DNA from: Takakia lepidozioides
Lineage: Eukaryota; Streptophyta; Takakiopsida; Takakiales; Takakiaceae
Reading direction: 5' to 3'
Assembly: GCA_030704615.1 (NCBI GenBank)
Contig: CM060731.1
Coordinates: 46,314,001-46,378,000 of the forward strand
Length of the DNA: 64,000 nucleotides
Under the pieces are notes generated by a model that was not told where the DNA came from, made no database searches, and saw only the letters and a list, made by a program, of their open reading frames with translations. The translations under genes and the position numbers were made by a program. Shown piece by piece: positions 32,731 to 43,442 of this stretch (the first letter of the stretch is position 1; every line of letters begins with the position of its first letter).

Positions 32731-33210
32731 CGTAAAATGGAGTATTCCACCTGTTGCAAATGCTCTTCTGTTCGTTGGCTGGATGAAAAGCAGGGTGGTT
32801 GGTGAAGCTAATTAAATGTGCCTAATATTAGCCTAGGCCCTTGTCTCATTCCAACAGTAACCTAATCAGACAGGGTGGCTGCTGATGTGTGGAAGAAACT
32901 TAGAGAAATCCTGGCAGCCAATAAGAGGCCACCATTTGCCATTCTAGATTAGCCCTCTTCTTAATATAAAAAGCGGATGGCTTATGCCAAACGCAAGATG
33001 TTTTTGGGTGATCAGCACTGTGTACTTGGATGTGCCGGGCAGTTGGATGATTTGCACTTGATACCCCTGCATGAGATTAGATTGGCCCACCTGTGAGAGT
33101 CCTCTAGCGAGAGATCCTTCCCATCTAGCTTGGCGTGCTTTACTGGCTATTTCCCCGCTTGAGGCCCAAACACACAGAGGAAAAGGGAATATTCCTCGGG
33201 TTGAGAAGTT
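32731..33210 (+). repeat. 5' LTR of second Ty3/gypsy element
   Basis: This direct repeat matches 43443-43921 with roughly a dozen substitutions, nearly all transitions, plus a one-base indel over about 480 bp (about 97% by eye). A TTAATATAAAAAGCGG segment near 32959-32974 is a plausible TATA-type promoter. The LTR does not end in a canonical CA. Its end was placed where similarity stops and a TGG (primer-binding) begins. No clear target-site duplication could be found, so the outer edge may be a few bases off, or the 3' LTR may extend further upstream. Confidence 0.8.
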
Positions 33211-33224
33211 TGGTGGAGATGGGG
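33211..33224 (+). other. Putative tRNA primer-binding site
   Basis: TGGTGGAGATGGGG directly follows the LTR, beginning with TGG as needed to pair with a tRNA CCA end. The tRNA species was not identified. Confidence 0.5.
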
Positions 33225-33429
33225 GGGCATTTTAATCTGACGGCTCGGGTGTGCTAAGAATGATAACCTAGGTTCGGTCTGGCTATGGTGCAACGACGGC
33301 TGTACGAGAGATCTAGGAAAATGGCGGCTCAATCCACCCTGCACAATCATTTGCTCCACCCTGTGTATGTTGTTGTTGCTAGTGTTGTGTCTTCCTGCCT
33401 TATGAGTGAACACTGTGTACGCAGCGGCC

Positions 33430-34233
33430 ATGGCATCCAGCTCGAGTAATGCTGCTTCCTTTGAAGTTGAGGACGACTCGTTTGAAGCTGTTTTTCTGGG
33501 GGTTGTACGTGACCTAGCGTCACTTGATGTGCTGAGGCCTTACGACGGAGAGCCACCTGTGAGAGGGGATGCAGAGATCCCGCTTGATGTTCCCTCTGAT
33601 TACTGGATAGAAAAGTTTGAGCAAACTGCTGTTGATGAAGCTCGCAAAGACGTGCATTCTGAGGGTGAGAAGCGCGAACAACGTCGCAAGATCGCTGAAG
33701 CCAAGCAGGGTGCTTTTGCTGGCAGATTGCTGCAGAGGCTGCATGCGATAGAGACAGCCAAACGCTTACCTCGCGCAGTCATCCGTGAGCGACTTGGACA
33801 GGGTAAGCTGCTTACTTGGCCGCAAATTGGCGTTCCCAAGTTTGTTGTCACCCGAAATCGCACCAACAATCTTGAGAGCTTCCTGCACCCCAAGGTTCCC
33901 AGTGGCTACCGATTTTGGGAGCTCGTTCGTGGAGGAAGTGCGGCGGCACTGACGAACATTCGCCCTGCTTGGACTGCTAACCAGCCTGCTAACGACTTTT
34001 TGTGGGAACAATCCATTACGGGTGTTCCGCAACAATTGTTTTGTTTCTCTTCTCATGACATTGTAATCTTCACTGGTGAAAGCTTTGATCAAGAAACCAT
34101 TGGGCTTTGCCAAGTACAGGTTTCTACTGAGAAATATCCTTTACACTCGTTGGTGATCAAGGAGAAGGTGGTGCGTACGGTGACCCGCGTTACATTCTGG
34201 TTAAAGGTAGCCCCAAAACTCTGGCATTTATAG
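33430..34233 (+). CDS. Extra open frame between primer-binding site and gag, function unknown
   Basis: ATG at 33430 (context GCCATGG) opens a 267-residue frame that lies inside the element and upstream of gag. It begins MASSSSNAASFEVEDD, has a charged, lysine/arginine-rich middle (about residues 60-100, including EARKDVHSEGEKREQRRKI, likely helical) and a C-terminal part with YRFWELVRGGSAAALTNIRP and HDIVIFTGESFDQETIGLC. No zinc knuckle, protease or known domain is seen. A plausible continuation in another frame (YILVKGSPKTLAFIGRGN near 34190-34245) suggests a late frameshift. Most gypsy elements have no such frame before gag. It might be an additional leader protein or a captured host segment. 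Confidence 0.5.
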   Translation: MASSSSNAASFEVEDDSFEAVFLGVVRDLASLDVLRPYDGEPPVRGDAEIPLDVPSDYWIEKFEQTAVDEARKDVHSEGEKREQRRKIAEAKQGAFAGRLLQRLHAIETAKRLPRAVIRERLGQGKLLTWPQIGVPKFVVTRNRTNNLESFLHPKVPSGYRFWELVRGGSAAALTNIRPAWTANQPANDFLWEQSITGVPQQLFCFSSHDIVIFTGESFDQETIGLCQVQVSTEKYPLHSLVIKEKVVRTVTRVTFWLKVAPKLWHL

Positions 34234-34409
34234 GGAGAGGCAATCTATCTCAGTTACAACCACCGCTTCATTTCTTCCTACACTGTCACGGATTGGGAGA
34301 AGAGCATGCTGCATCCTAGTGACAGGTGATTCTCCCTGGACGATTTTTGTTGCTCTACTGAATGCTCACAAGAGCTAAATCTAAACTTTTAGAGAATCAA
34401 GCCAGTAAG

Positions 34410-35495
34410 ATGGGAGAGGTAAAGGATGCTTGTGAATGAATTTTTGAAGCCAATGAGCCTAGTACTGAGTTCATTACGGATGGGACAAGACTGTCGGGTC
34501 CTGAAACTCAGCCAAGTGTGGCTGCCCCATCTCAGGTTGAACAGCAAACAGGTGAACCAGAGCTTGATGACTTGTGCCATGCAATGCGCCTTATTTCTGA
34601 CTGTCCTGCTTTGTTGGAATTGCTCCTTGCTAAACGTGCTCAGAATGTAGTTGTGCCTGCAAGATCCCATGAGACCCGCATGACGAAGCAACCTTATCCG
34701 GAGTACAAGGTGGGGCAAAATTTTGATAATTTTCTCACCTTTTTTGAGATGAGTGTGAAGATGAATGCAGTCCCACCTACTTTTGTCACAAATGCATTTC
34801 GTTTTTGTCTCAAGGGAGAGGCCCAGGAACTCTTCGAAGCCACTATCAAAGATCTAGTGGATGTACCATGGTTTGAATCGAAAGTTTTGGCTGAGAAATT
34901 GCCTGATTACTGTGTACCTGAGAGACGATACCAGGAGGGGGAAAGTATACATAAGTACTATACTGATATACGTACAGCTGTGTGTAAGACTATTCCTGTT
35001 CTCTCGGAAAGGCCATTGGCCATCAAGCTTGGCTTCATCCAAGGCCTGCCTCCTGCAGAGCAAATATATCTGCAACGAAACAAGTACTCCACCGAAAAAG
35101 AAATGGTTCGGTTAATTGAAGAACGTTTGTGCACTAAAGCAGCTAAACGGGGAGTTGTGCCCAAAATTCAACCTACCCACATGATGAGTGATGTATCCGA
35201 ACTGGTGATGAGCTCTAACAAGGGAGAAGCCCTAGCGCTTCTTCCTGCAGTGGTACGAGATGTGCAGGAAACGGTTCGACTTGAAGTACAGGTCTTTAAG
35301 GCTGATGCTCGCTGGCAAGCCCCATCAAATTTCAACCAGAGTGGTGGCAACAGGGGATGCACTAATACTGGTGTTGGTTATCAAAATCCTGCGGCCTGTT
35401 ATATTTGCAAAGGCAAGGATCATGTTACCAGATTTTGCCCTTACCAAGCTGATCTACCAGGTATGATTGAAAAGGGAAAAAGAAAAGAAGGGTAA
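34410..35495 (+). pseudogene. gag of second gypsy element
   Basis: ATG at 34410 is followed after nine codons by an in-frame TGA (34437-34439), and the frame then runs open to a TAA at 35493-35495. The capsid region includes GQNFDNFLTFFEMSVKM, AFRFCLKGEAQELFEA and KLGFIQGLPPAEQIYLQ. One CCHC zinc knuckle, C-YI-C-KGKD-H-VTRF-C, lies near 35397-35440. The stop at 35493 is the only barrier to the in-frame pol. It could be a readthrough-type junction, but TAA is unusual for that and simple decay is equally likely. Confidence 0.8.
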
Positions 35496-37187
35496 GGCTC
35501 GTTTAAACGAATAGGGTCACTTGCTTCTGAAGGGACAGGTGATCGTAGAGTTAAACCTTCAGAACCCTTAACTACTGTTCTTGTTTCTGACACATTCAAG
35601 TTGCTACATACTGAAGTGCTTAAACCCCGGAAGAAGCTACGTATATGCCCACTACTTACTCAATGTCATGTAGGCCATTTGTCTTTTTCTTGCATAGTTG
35701 ACACTGGGTGCACGGTTTCTGCTGTTCCATTACATGTAGTTCAGGTGTTGGGTTTGAAACTGGTACCTGCCAAAAGACTGGAGGTTACTATAGCTGATGG
35801 CACCAAGTATGAGCCTTTAGGGCTTGTAACCTTGCCCATTGGTATAGCTGGACAGGTGGTCACAGTGACTGGTATCGTCACTATGGGAGAACAATTTCTG
35901 ATTGGCTTGGATTGGATGAGGGAAGCCAGGGCAGAAATCAATCTACACACTAATGTCATGACCTTGAGCAATGGCCATGGTACCAGACACACTGTCAATC
36001 TGAACTCTGTTCCTATCATGGCTGGAAGTTCCACTCGACATCTTATTCAGATGAAGGCGATTGCTCAAGAGGTTCGCCAAAGAGCTGGTGTTGCCATGAC
36101 CAACATTGCTGCAGTCAGTGACGACACTATTCTCACCTCAGAGCAAGAGGAGCACTTTGCCCAAGTGTTGGCCGAAATCCAGGTGGGTGATATAACCAAG
36201 GGTCAGCTGGCCAAATTGCATACTTTGATCCGTAGAAACTTGTCTGTATTCAGTCGAGGGTCTCATGATCTTGGTAGAACCAATGTTTTGAAACATGGGA
36301 TTATCACTGATGGGCATCCTGTCAAGCAATATGCCTATCATGAATCTGTCCGTGAGAGGGCAGTAGTCCAGGATGAGATTAAGAAAATGTTGAATGTAGG
36401 TGTCATCCGCCCCTCTGTGTCACCTTGGGCCAGCCCGATTGTGTTGGTAGCCAAAAAGGACGGTTCCACCAGGTTTTGTGTTGACTTCAGACGGCTAAAT
36501 TCCATGACTAGGAGAGATGTGTACCCTTTACCAAGAATTAACGAGACCCTAGATCAGCTTAGTGGTGCCACCATTTTCTCTTCACTTGACCTAGCTTCTG
36601 GCTTTTGGCAAGTCCCTCTAACAGAAGAATATAAAGAGAAGACTGCTTTTACATGCAGATATGGCATGTATCAATATGAGACCATGCCATTCGGACTCTG
36701 CAATGCCACAACAACTTTCCAAAGACTTATGGATGTCGTCCTTGGCAATCTGAGATGGGAATGTGCATTGGTATACATTGACGACATTAATGTTTATTCT
36801 GCTACTTTCGATTCTCACCTCGTTGACCTGCAGTGTGTGTTATGTCGTCTCAGAGCTGCAGGTCTCAAGGTTAAAGCCAAAAAATGCGATTTCTGCATGA
36901 CAGAGCTCAAATTTCTTGGCCACATCCTCTGTGGGGCAGGCATCAAACCTGATGTTAGCAAAATCCAGGCAGTATGGGACTTCCCTGTTCCACGTGATAA
37001 GCATTGTATCCGTGCATTCCTTGGCCTTGCCTCCTATTATAGACGTTTTATCCTCCATTTTGCTAACATGGCTGGTCCCTTGTTTAGGCTACTATGCAAG
37101 GATGTTCGCTTTCACTGGGGCATACCTGAAACCAAGGCCTTTGAACAGCTGAAGATAGCCTTCACAATTGCTCCAGTGCTGGTTTTC
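35496..37187 (+). pseudogene. Protease and reverse transcriptase of second gypsy element (5' part of pol)
   Basis: In the same frame as gag and directly after its stop codon. The protease motif FSCIVDTGCTVSAVPLHV (active-site D-T-G) lies near 35685-35740, with a later LIGLDWM flap/close. RT has SPIVLVAKKDGSTRFCVDF, FSSLDLASGFWQVPL, MPFGLCNATTTFQRLM and the catalytic LVYIDDINVYS (Y-I-D-D in place of the commoner Y-L-D-D). The connection region FLGLASYYRRFILHFANMAG follows. The frame is open until it is cut at 37187 by the CACTA insertion. The RT wording resembles gypsy clades described from animals, oomycetes and seed-free plants more than the usual angiosperm chromovirus or Tat/Athila types; that is a judgement from memory. 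Confidence 0.85.
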
Positions 37188-37654
37188 CACTACAACAGAT
37201 TGCGACTTTTATGACTCCCATGGGTGCGTAGTCATGACAGATTTGTGGCAGAAATGCCATTTGCAGTCGTAAAATGCTTTTGAAGTCATAATGCAAGTCT
37301 GGGGAAGGCGTGTATGCGACTGCATGGCTCCGGACTCTGCGCAACACAGGTCAAACATGTTTGACCACGAATATTGGAATGGCAGATATGACTACTAGTC
37401 ACGGTCATGGCTACACTGGAATGACGTGTACATATTGCTAGACAGACATATGACTTCATGACTCTCACTCTAATGCATTCTGCCAGATCATCACATAGAT
37501 GAATCACTACATGACTGCACGTGTCAACACCTGCTTCTCTGGTTATATATATAATATATGAGTATTTATATTTTGAAAAAACGGAGACTCTGACCACTAG
37601 AATGAATTAAAAAAAACAAAAAAGAACAAAGTGCAAAAAGATTTAAAGAAAAAC

Positions 37655-37862
37655 ACATCGGCTGGTAAGTGGCACAGTGTGTCGCCTTGGTGGTTTGGGA
37701 TTCAAACCCGCTGCCCTTATCCTGTATGTGGGATTGTTCGTGACGGTATGTCTAGGCGTTGATCGTCCTGCAGGTCTTATGGCCCATAAATGAAGGCGGG
37801 TGAAATTTTCCCCCTCCTCAAGGGCATGTGGTTTCCAAGAAAGAAAAAAAAGAAAAAAAATC
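37655..37862 (+). mobile_element. tRNA-derived SINE-like insertion inside the CACTA element
   Basis: A polymerase III A-box-like TGGCACAGTGTG near 37669 and a B-box-like GGGATTCAAACCC near 37698 are spaced about 30 bases apart, as in tRNA-derived SINEs. The block ends about 200 bp later in an A-rich tail (AAGAAAGAAAAAAAAGAAAAAAAA at 37838-37861). Target-site duplications are not obvious because both flanks are A-rich. Confidence 0.5.
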
Positions 37863-38734
37863 AAAAAGGGGCTTTTAGGGTTTACAAAAAGGTTAAAAAA
37901 CTTAAAAAGTTGCCCGTCACGGTCGCGTGAACAGACTTAGAGCAAGTGGGAGGGAGAGAGAGAGAGGGCTGGGACTTAGAGTGAGCGAGCGGGAGTGAGG
38001 GCAAACATGCATGGGAGGCCCGCAGTTGGAGCAACCTTCGCATCTAAGGCTCTACGTCTGCTTCTCCATGCTAGAAAGCAATTATCTCCTCTCCTTGATC
38101 CTGCAGCTTGTCGGGGCTCTACTATGGTGGGTTTCATTCAGGTCCCGGATGACTGCAGAGGAGGAATGTTAATTCGTGAGCCCGCTCATGGAAACCATGA
38201 CTTGAATCGAGCAGCAGGTCTGCCAACCAGTGCCCAAAAATAGTTGAATCAGTACAAATGTGATAACATCCGTGAAGCAGATGCAGTGATGGACAGGTCT
38301 GATCTTAATCTTGCCGGTCACTTGCCCTGCAGCATGACCACGCACAAGCTCACTACCGCCCGAAGCCCCACAACCCCCTGCTCGGACCACATCATCCGTC
38401 CTCATGAAGAGGCCCAGGTGTACTTGTCTCTCTATGTTAGTCTCCATTTCAACATTACGCATATCGCTGCTCCACCCTGGTGGCCCACAGGCGCGTTTTC
38501 CACGACACCCACCTACCTTTGGCATCAGCGCACCTTCTCTCATTCCCACAGGACCTGGTCCTGGCGTGTTAGCAGCATGGCTTATCATAATCGACCATGG
38601 CGGCCCTGTCTATCTTCCTGGCATTTTCCAGTTCAATGACTGGAGCGAAGCCCCCCTCTTGCGGCGCACCATGCTGGCTGGCACTCTTCCGAATCAGCTG
38701 CTGGTCAATTTGCTTGATGGGGGAAGGGGTGAAG

Positions 38735-39000
38735 GCCGCTGACATAACGTTTGTGTGAATTTACAATGCGTCTGGCAGCCCTGGAAAAGGGCAAAGAGAT
38801 CCCTGGTAACATCATCAAATCTGCAATTGTACCAGATGTCATCCTGAACATTGCTCTGGTGGCCATGTATGCTAAATGTGGGAGCGTTGAGGATGCTAAG
38901 GGAGTGTTCAACACTATGGCTGAACCAGATGTGGTGTCGTGGAATGCGATGCTTGCAGGGTGTACAGAGCAGGAGCGCGAGATGGGGCTTTGGACACCTG
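38735..39000 (+). pseudogene. PPR (PLS-class) gene fragment captured in the CACTA element
   Basis: After an ITFV segment the frame reads MRLAALEKGKEI, then ALVAMYAKCGSVEDAKGVF and DVVSWNAMLAGC. These are diagnostic words of consecutive PPR motifs in PLS-class organellar RNA-editing or processing proteins. About one and a half 35-residue motifs remain, a stop or shift interrupts just upstream (near 38752), and the similarity ends near 39000. It lies wholly inside the CACTA boundaries, so it is a transduplicated fragment. The host gene family is represented by the pseudogene at 58044-59403, but the two are not close enough by eye to be parent and copy. Confidence 0.8.
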
Positions 39001-39084
39001 AAAGCAAATGATGGGGAAAGGGGTGAAGGTACCTTCTTCAACATATTTCACCTTGTTTTCCCTGCTAGTGTTTGCTTTGACAAT

Positions 39085-39745
39085 TCTAGGCTGTCATTGT
39101 TAGCTGCTAGCAGCAAGGTGAGGATATATGCATGATTTGTGCAGAGGCATGGATAGCTGAAGGAGTAGGGATTTTGTGTGGGTCCAAGAGGGTCAGATTT
39201 CAAGCACAAGATTACCTGTGATTCCCTGTGGATCAATAGCTACAAGAAACCTGCATGGGTAGATGGTCAACTAGCAGCAACAGCACAAGTGATAAAATCA
39301 GGCACTGCTAATGGCATCTTCTTCAACACATTTCACCCTGTTTTTCCCTCTTTATCAGAATCGGCCCTAAATTTACATGTTCAATTCTGCAAGTTAGCTG
39401 GTTGAGTGAATCTAGTTTGGAGTGACTTTGACATGATACTGCCAATGTGACAACAGGAAAGTGTCAAAAACAGGTAACAGAGATGAGGAGAAGTTGTGGA
39501 ATGAATACTTATCTGAGCCCAGTCATTGATGGGTCAACTGGGGCAGAAAGGTGAATGCCTGCTACATTTCAAAGAGTAGCAGACGCGATTTAGCATAGGA
39601 ACTAGTGTGTTACGCTGAGTTGGGTGTTTCCTAAAACAAATGTAGGCTGTCATTGTCAGTTGCTAGGAGCAAGGCAAGGTTGAATGCTTGATTTTGTGCA
39701 GAGGCATGGATAGCTGAAGGAGTAGAGATAGAGTGTGGTGACGCA
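39085..39745 (+). repeat. Internal direct duplication within the CACTA element
   Basis: TAGGCTGTCATTGT(T/C)AG...TTTTGTGCAGAGGCATGGATAGCTGAAGGAGTAG occurs at about 39088-39168 and 39643-39726. A second shared word, CTTCTTCAACA(T/C)ATTTCACC, occurs near 39032 and 39319. Confidence 0.65.
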
Positions 39746-40918
39746 GGGTGTTGGGCAATGGGCAAGACGTCTTTGTATAAACGTGAGTGACCTTCCTATC
39801 ATCCTGGCTCTCATTTTTAGTGCATGTTTCTTTGTGAAGTATCTGACGACTTCGCCAACACACACCAACCTTTTTGCTTTGGTTTGTTTACGAGTCCATG
39901 GGATAGAAGTTACCATAAACAACACTGGCATTGGTTTTTCATATATGGTATTAGACAATTCTCTTAATTATTTCCGCCTTGGCAGGTTGCTCAATGACCT
40001 TCCCTGGACGCTTTGGAGTATTGCGAGTGAGTGTCTCACAATGCAATGTTGGTTGGTGCATCTTATGCAAGAACTTGGAAAACAAATAGATGTCATTGCT
40101 GAAGTAATTCTTAAAGCCATGCAAGCTTTAGTTTTTGATAGGTTGCAGATTGATGGAATAGCATGAGTAGTTAGAAGATTGGGTGAACACTTTTCAAAGT
40201 GTTATAGTTAGACAATATAATTCACATGAGAACATGTGACTATTTTATGTATTTTTAGATCACGACAAAAATGATAATGATAAATAGATTGGTAAATAGA
40301 GATGGTATACAATCTCTTGGTTTTGCTCAGCTTGTTGCGGTTATGTCTTGCTGCCTTGTTCTCTTTGTATTATATATTATATTTCATTGTTGTAATAGAC
40401 ATGTACATGACTACTATCATAGTCATAATAATGACTATATATATTTTCACTCTCCAATAGTACCACACCATGTGGCAAAAATACAAATATGTAAAAAAAT
40501 AGCAATACACCCAAAAAACACCCATCATGATGCATGTCAATCTGCTGAGGGACCACGTGTAAAAACTACAACGCGCCACGTGTTGCAACCGGATTAGCAC
40601 ACCCGTAGTCATAGTTCGCAGTCATGGAGAGCGAACATTTCTGCCACGTGTCATTTCATGTATCGAGCACGTGCCACTCTTGCACAGCCGCTGACATGGA
40701 CTACACTGTCCGTTCAGTCATTCAGTAAAGCCAGCGTGTATGACTACCCCCACAGCTGCTCAGGCGCCACGTCACAGCCAGCCTGGAGAGTCATATCTGC
40801 CATGTCACAACTGACTAGGTCTTTACGTCTTCAGAGTCAGGAAGTCGTAAATGGCTTCCATGACTGCATTTGCAGTCATAACACAGAGACGTAAAAGCCG
40901 CAATTTGTTGTAGTGTTC

Positions 40919-41466
40919 CCAGACTTCTCTCTCCCTTTTCTTTTGCAGACAGATGCCAGTGACATGGTTGTTTATGCTATTCTCAACCAAGTACGAGATG
41001 GTAGAGAACATGTAGTGCTTACGCATCTAGGCGGCTTGATAAACATGAAAAGAATTATAGTATTACTGACAAGGAGGGGTTGGCCGTTATTTTTGGTGTC
41101 AAACACTTCAGGCAGTACCTGCATGGTTGTTATTTCATCGTGGAGACAGATCATCTACCTCTCAAAGCCCTTAAAACTCCTCGAGAATTATCCGGCGGAC
41201 TTGCTAGATGGTCTTTACTTCTTCAGGGCTTTGAATTTGACATTGTTTACAAGAGGGGGAAGGAAAACAACAACGCTGATGCGTTTACTCGGGAAGAAAC
41301 CAAAATGCTTGTTCCTTATACAACCCTAGATGACTTGGCTCGCATGCAGAATCCTGATCGTTTGCTGCCTGATTCACATCCACGTGTATCCTTTTTGAGT
41401 TTGATGGATGAGTTACCCTATGCCATTACGCCTGTTGGGGATCTCATCACTTTTGATGTTCATTAA
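40919..41466 (+). pseudogene. RNase H region of second gypsy element (pol continued after the CACTA insertion)
   Basis: The first codons after the duplicated TTC continue the pol frame exactly, leading to LLQTDASDMVVYAILNQ (first RNase H aspartate). A one-base frameshift near 41020 moves the rest to another frame, which reads KHEKNYSITDKEGLAVIFGV, FIVETDHLPLKAL and KENNNADAFTR (later active-site residues and tail). The frame ends at 41466. Because the reading frame is in register across the insertion, the CACTA element arrived after the retroelement and did not itself scramble the frame. Confidence 0.85.
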
Positions 41467-41718
41467 GCTGGTCATTTGGTACTTGCATGTCTGGACTAAG
41501 TCTTCTTTGCTTGATCACTGCTGCCTGGTTACTACAGCAGTACCTTCTTCTTCTTCTTCATGGCCATGTGTTTCTTATGATTACTTTCCTTAGGACCTGT
41601 ACTTCATGCCCAATCTACCATCATAGGTAAGCCTGATCCAGATGCGATGCAGGGTTCTATTATTTGAAGACCACAGGGGCGGACACTTCTGATTACCTGC
41701 TATTAACCCACTGTTTCC
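41467..41718. other. Short stretch between RNase H and integrase
   Basis: About 250 bp with no recognisable domain in any frame. It probably represents the linker plus accumulated indels. Confidence 0.4.
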
Positions 41719-42788
41719 TTGGCTCTGTGCATGATAGGCATGGATGACTCCCTGTTCGCAGCCCTTCTCCACAAGTGCAAGGCCGGCACACAACTCCCAG
41801 GTATTTCCAAGACACTTCAAAGGCAAGTTAACTATCACCTTCCCTGTCATGAGGAACGTGAAGGTAAATTGTTGAAGAACATTGTCTTGGATGGCCTTAT
41901 CAAAACCGTGGAGGTTCCTAATAGGAGCTCAATTCCAGAGTTGCTTGAATTATATCATGCCTCACCTTTTGCTGGTCATCTTGGTGTGACAAAGACTGTC
42001 AAGCGATTGCAAGAACTGTATACCTGTAAGGGTATGCATCAGGACGTTGCCTCATTTGTTTCTAAGTGTGTTGAATGTCATGCCAAGACATTGCTTCCTC
42101 GGGCTTGCGCTTCATTACCCATGCAGCCTATACCTGTCACTGGCCTCTTTGACAGGGTAGGCTTAGATCTTGTGGGACCTCTTAAACTCACCAGAAGGGT
42201 CACTCCTACATAGCCATGGCCACTGACTACTTTTCTAAATGGGTTGAGTTCCAACTTTTGGTCGTGAAGGATGCAGATTCAGTCGCACAATTTTTCTTTG
42301 ATGAAATCATTCTAAGGCACGCATGTCCTCTTGAGATACTTACAGATCAGGGTATCGAGTTCTGCAATTAGCTGATGCAGATGATATGCTTCAATCTTGG
42401 GGTGAAACACCGCACCACGGCACCTTATCATCCCCAGTGCAACGGACTGACTGAGCGCTTCAATAAGACCACGTGTTCCATGTTGGAGAAGAATGGTTCT
42501 CTGTTGGGTGATTGGGATGTGGCTCTTCCAGTTTTGATTTTTGCTTATAGGACATCCGTTCATGCAAGTACTGGGTATACACCCTTTGAGCTAGTATATG
42601 GCAGACTTGCTCGCAGTCCTTTACATGACACTCCACTAATTCCAGTCACTAGTACTGACCCCATTGATTGGGATTCATTCTTGGTTGAGATGACTGCTAA
42701 AAGGCAAAAGCTCCAATCTTCTGCCAAAGCTAACATAGCCAAGGCCCAGGCCATTCAGGCTCGCAATTATAATCGGCGTATTCTGTAG
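41719..42788 (+). pseudogene. Integrase of second gypsy element, broken
   Basis: The zinc-binding N-terminus shows LYHASPFAGHLG and CVECHAKT (H-x-H-C-x2-C pattern). The core has DLVGPL, ATDYFSKWVE, LTDQGIEFCN (second Asp) and CNGLTERFN (catalytic Glu). A frameshift near 42195-42205 and an in-frame TAG at 42369-42371 interrupt it. After the core comes STGYTPFELVYGR, the typical post-core segment. The frame ends at 42788. Confidence 0.85.
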
Positions 42789-42808
42789 AATTTCTGCAGG
42801 GTCAATCT

Positions 42809-43054
42809 GTGTGTGTGCGGCTCCAGCAAGGGAAAATCATTTCCAAGGCTTCCAAACGTATCGAGGGCCCCTATCTTATTGCGGAAGTCTTGCGAGGCAG
42901 ACAGTTTAAGCTGCTCCCTCAACATCCTTCTGTCCCTCCTCTTTCCCACACTGTCCATCTTGATTCTCTTGTGCATTGCAAATTAGTTTTTGATCTCACT
43001 TGTATTAATGTCGAAGGTCGTCGTGTTATTCTAACCCCTGGCCGTGCTGCATGA
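42809..43054 (+). pseudogene. Integrase C-terminal GPY/F-type domain
   Basis: Frame with VCVRLQQGKI, ASKRIEGPYLIAEVL and HTVHLDSLV: the small SH3-like GPY/F module that closes gypsy integrases. No chromodomain follows, which separates this element from the chromovirus at 2-6 kb. It is shifted relative to the core. Confidence 0.7.
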
Positions 43055-43442
43055 GTGCAGATCATAAGTTCTTGTTTTTTGCTTTTAAACTTGGCTATGT
43101 GCAGTGGTGGAGCTGCATCAGTTTTTGTGTGGCTTGGCTTGACTTCACCAGCTAGCTTTAGTGTTTTGAATAGACATCTGATTTGTGAGAGACGATGACA
43201 GCTCAGGACCTGCTCTTATGAGCTTGCATCAATTGTATGGTTTGGGGTTTTTCCTGTTGGGGGTTTTGTCCTTCACCCACTTTGCAGGGTAAGGTTTTCC
43301 CCCACAGGTTTTTTCATCCCTCTCCTATTAGATGCCTAGTCCTTCTTTTGAATTTGAAATTTGGCTCGATGGGCCTTGCATTGGTAAAACTTTCCGAAGC
43401 TCGCTGGAGCTCACTCCTCCTAGCGTGGGCGGGTCTTACATA
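43055..43442. other. 3' untranslated region of second gypsy element
   Basis: Contains GGTTTGGGGTTTTTCC and GTTGGGGGTTTTG near 43239-43270. No clear polypurine tract lies directly before 43443, which leaves open that the true 3' LTR begins earlier than the aligned part. Confidence 0.4.

Larger units (their letters stand above)
37188..40915 (+). mobile_element. CACTA-type DNA transposon, non-autonomous, inserted in gypsy pol
   Basis: The left end is CACTACAACAGATTGCGACT and the reverse complement of the right end is CACTACAACAAATTGCGGCT, agreeing at 21-22 of the first 24 bases. Flanking TTC at 37185-37187 and 40916-40918 is a 3-bp target-site duplication, as CACTA elements make. Sub-terminal regions carry many AGTCAT/ATGACT words in both orientations, including the exact palindrome half-pair ATGACTGCA/TGCAGTCAT at 40859-40880. 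The 3,728-bp interior has no transposase. It contains a SINE-like insertion, a PPR gene fragment and an internal duplication, so mobilisation would need a helper element. Confidence 0.92.

Noticed and set aside
39735-40166. 143-residue open frame inside the CACTA element as a transposase
   Set aside because: No TNP2, TNPA or other transposase motif; hydrophobic, random-looking composition.
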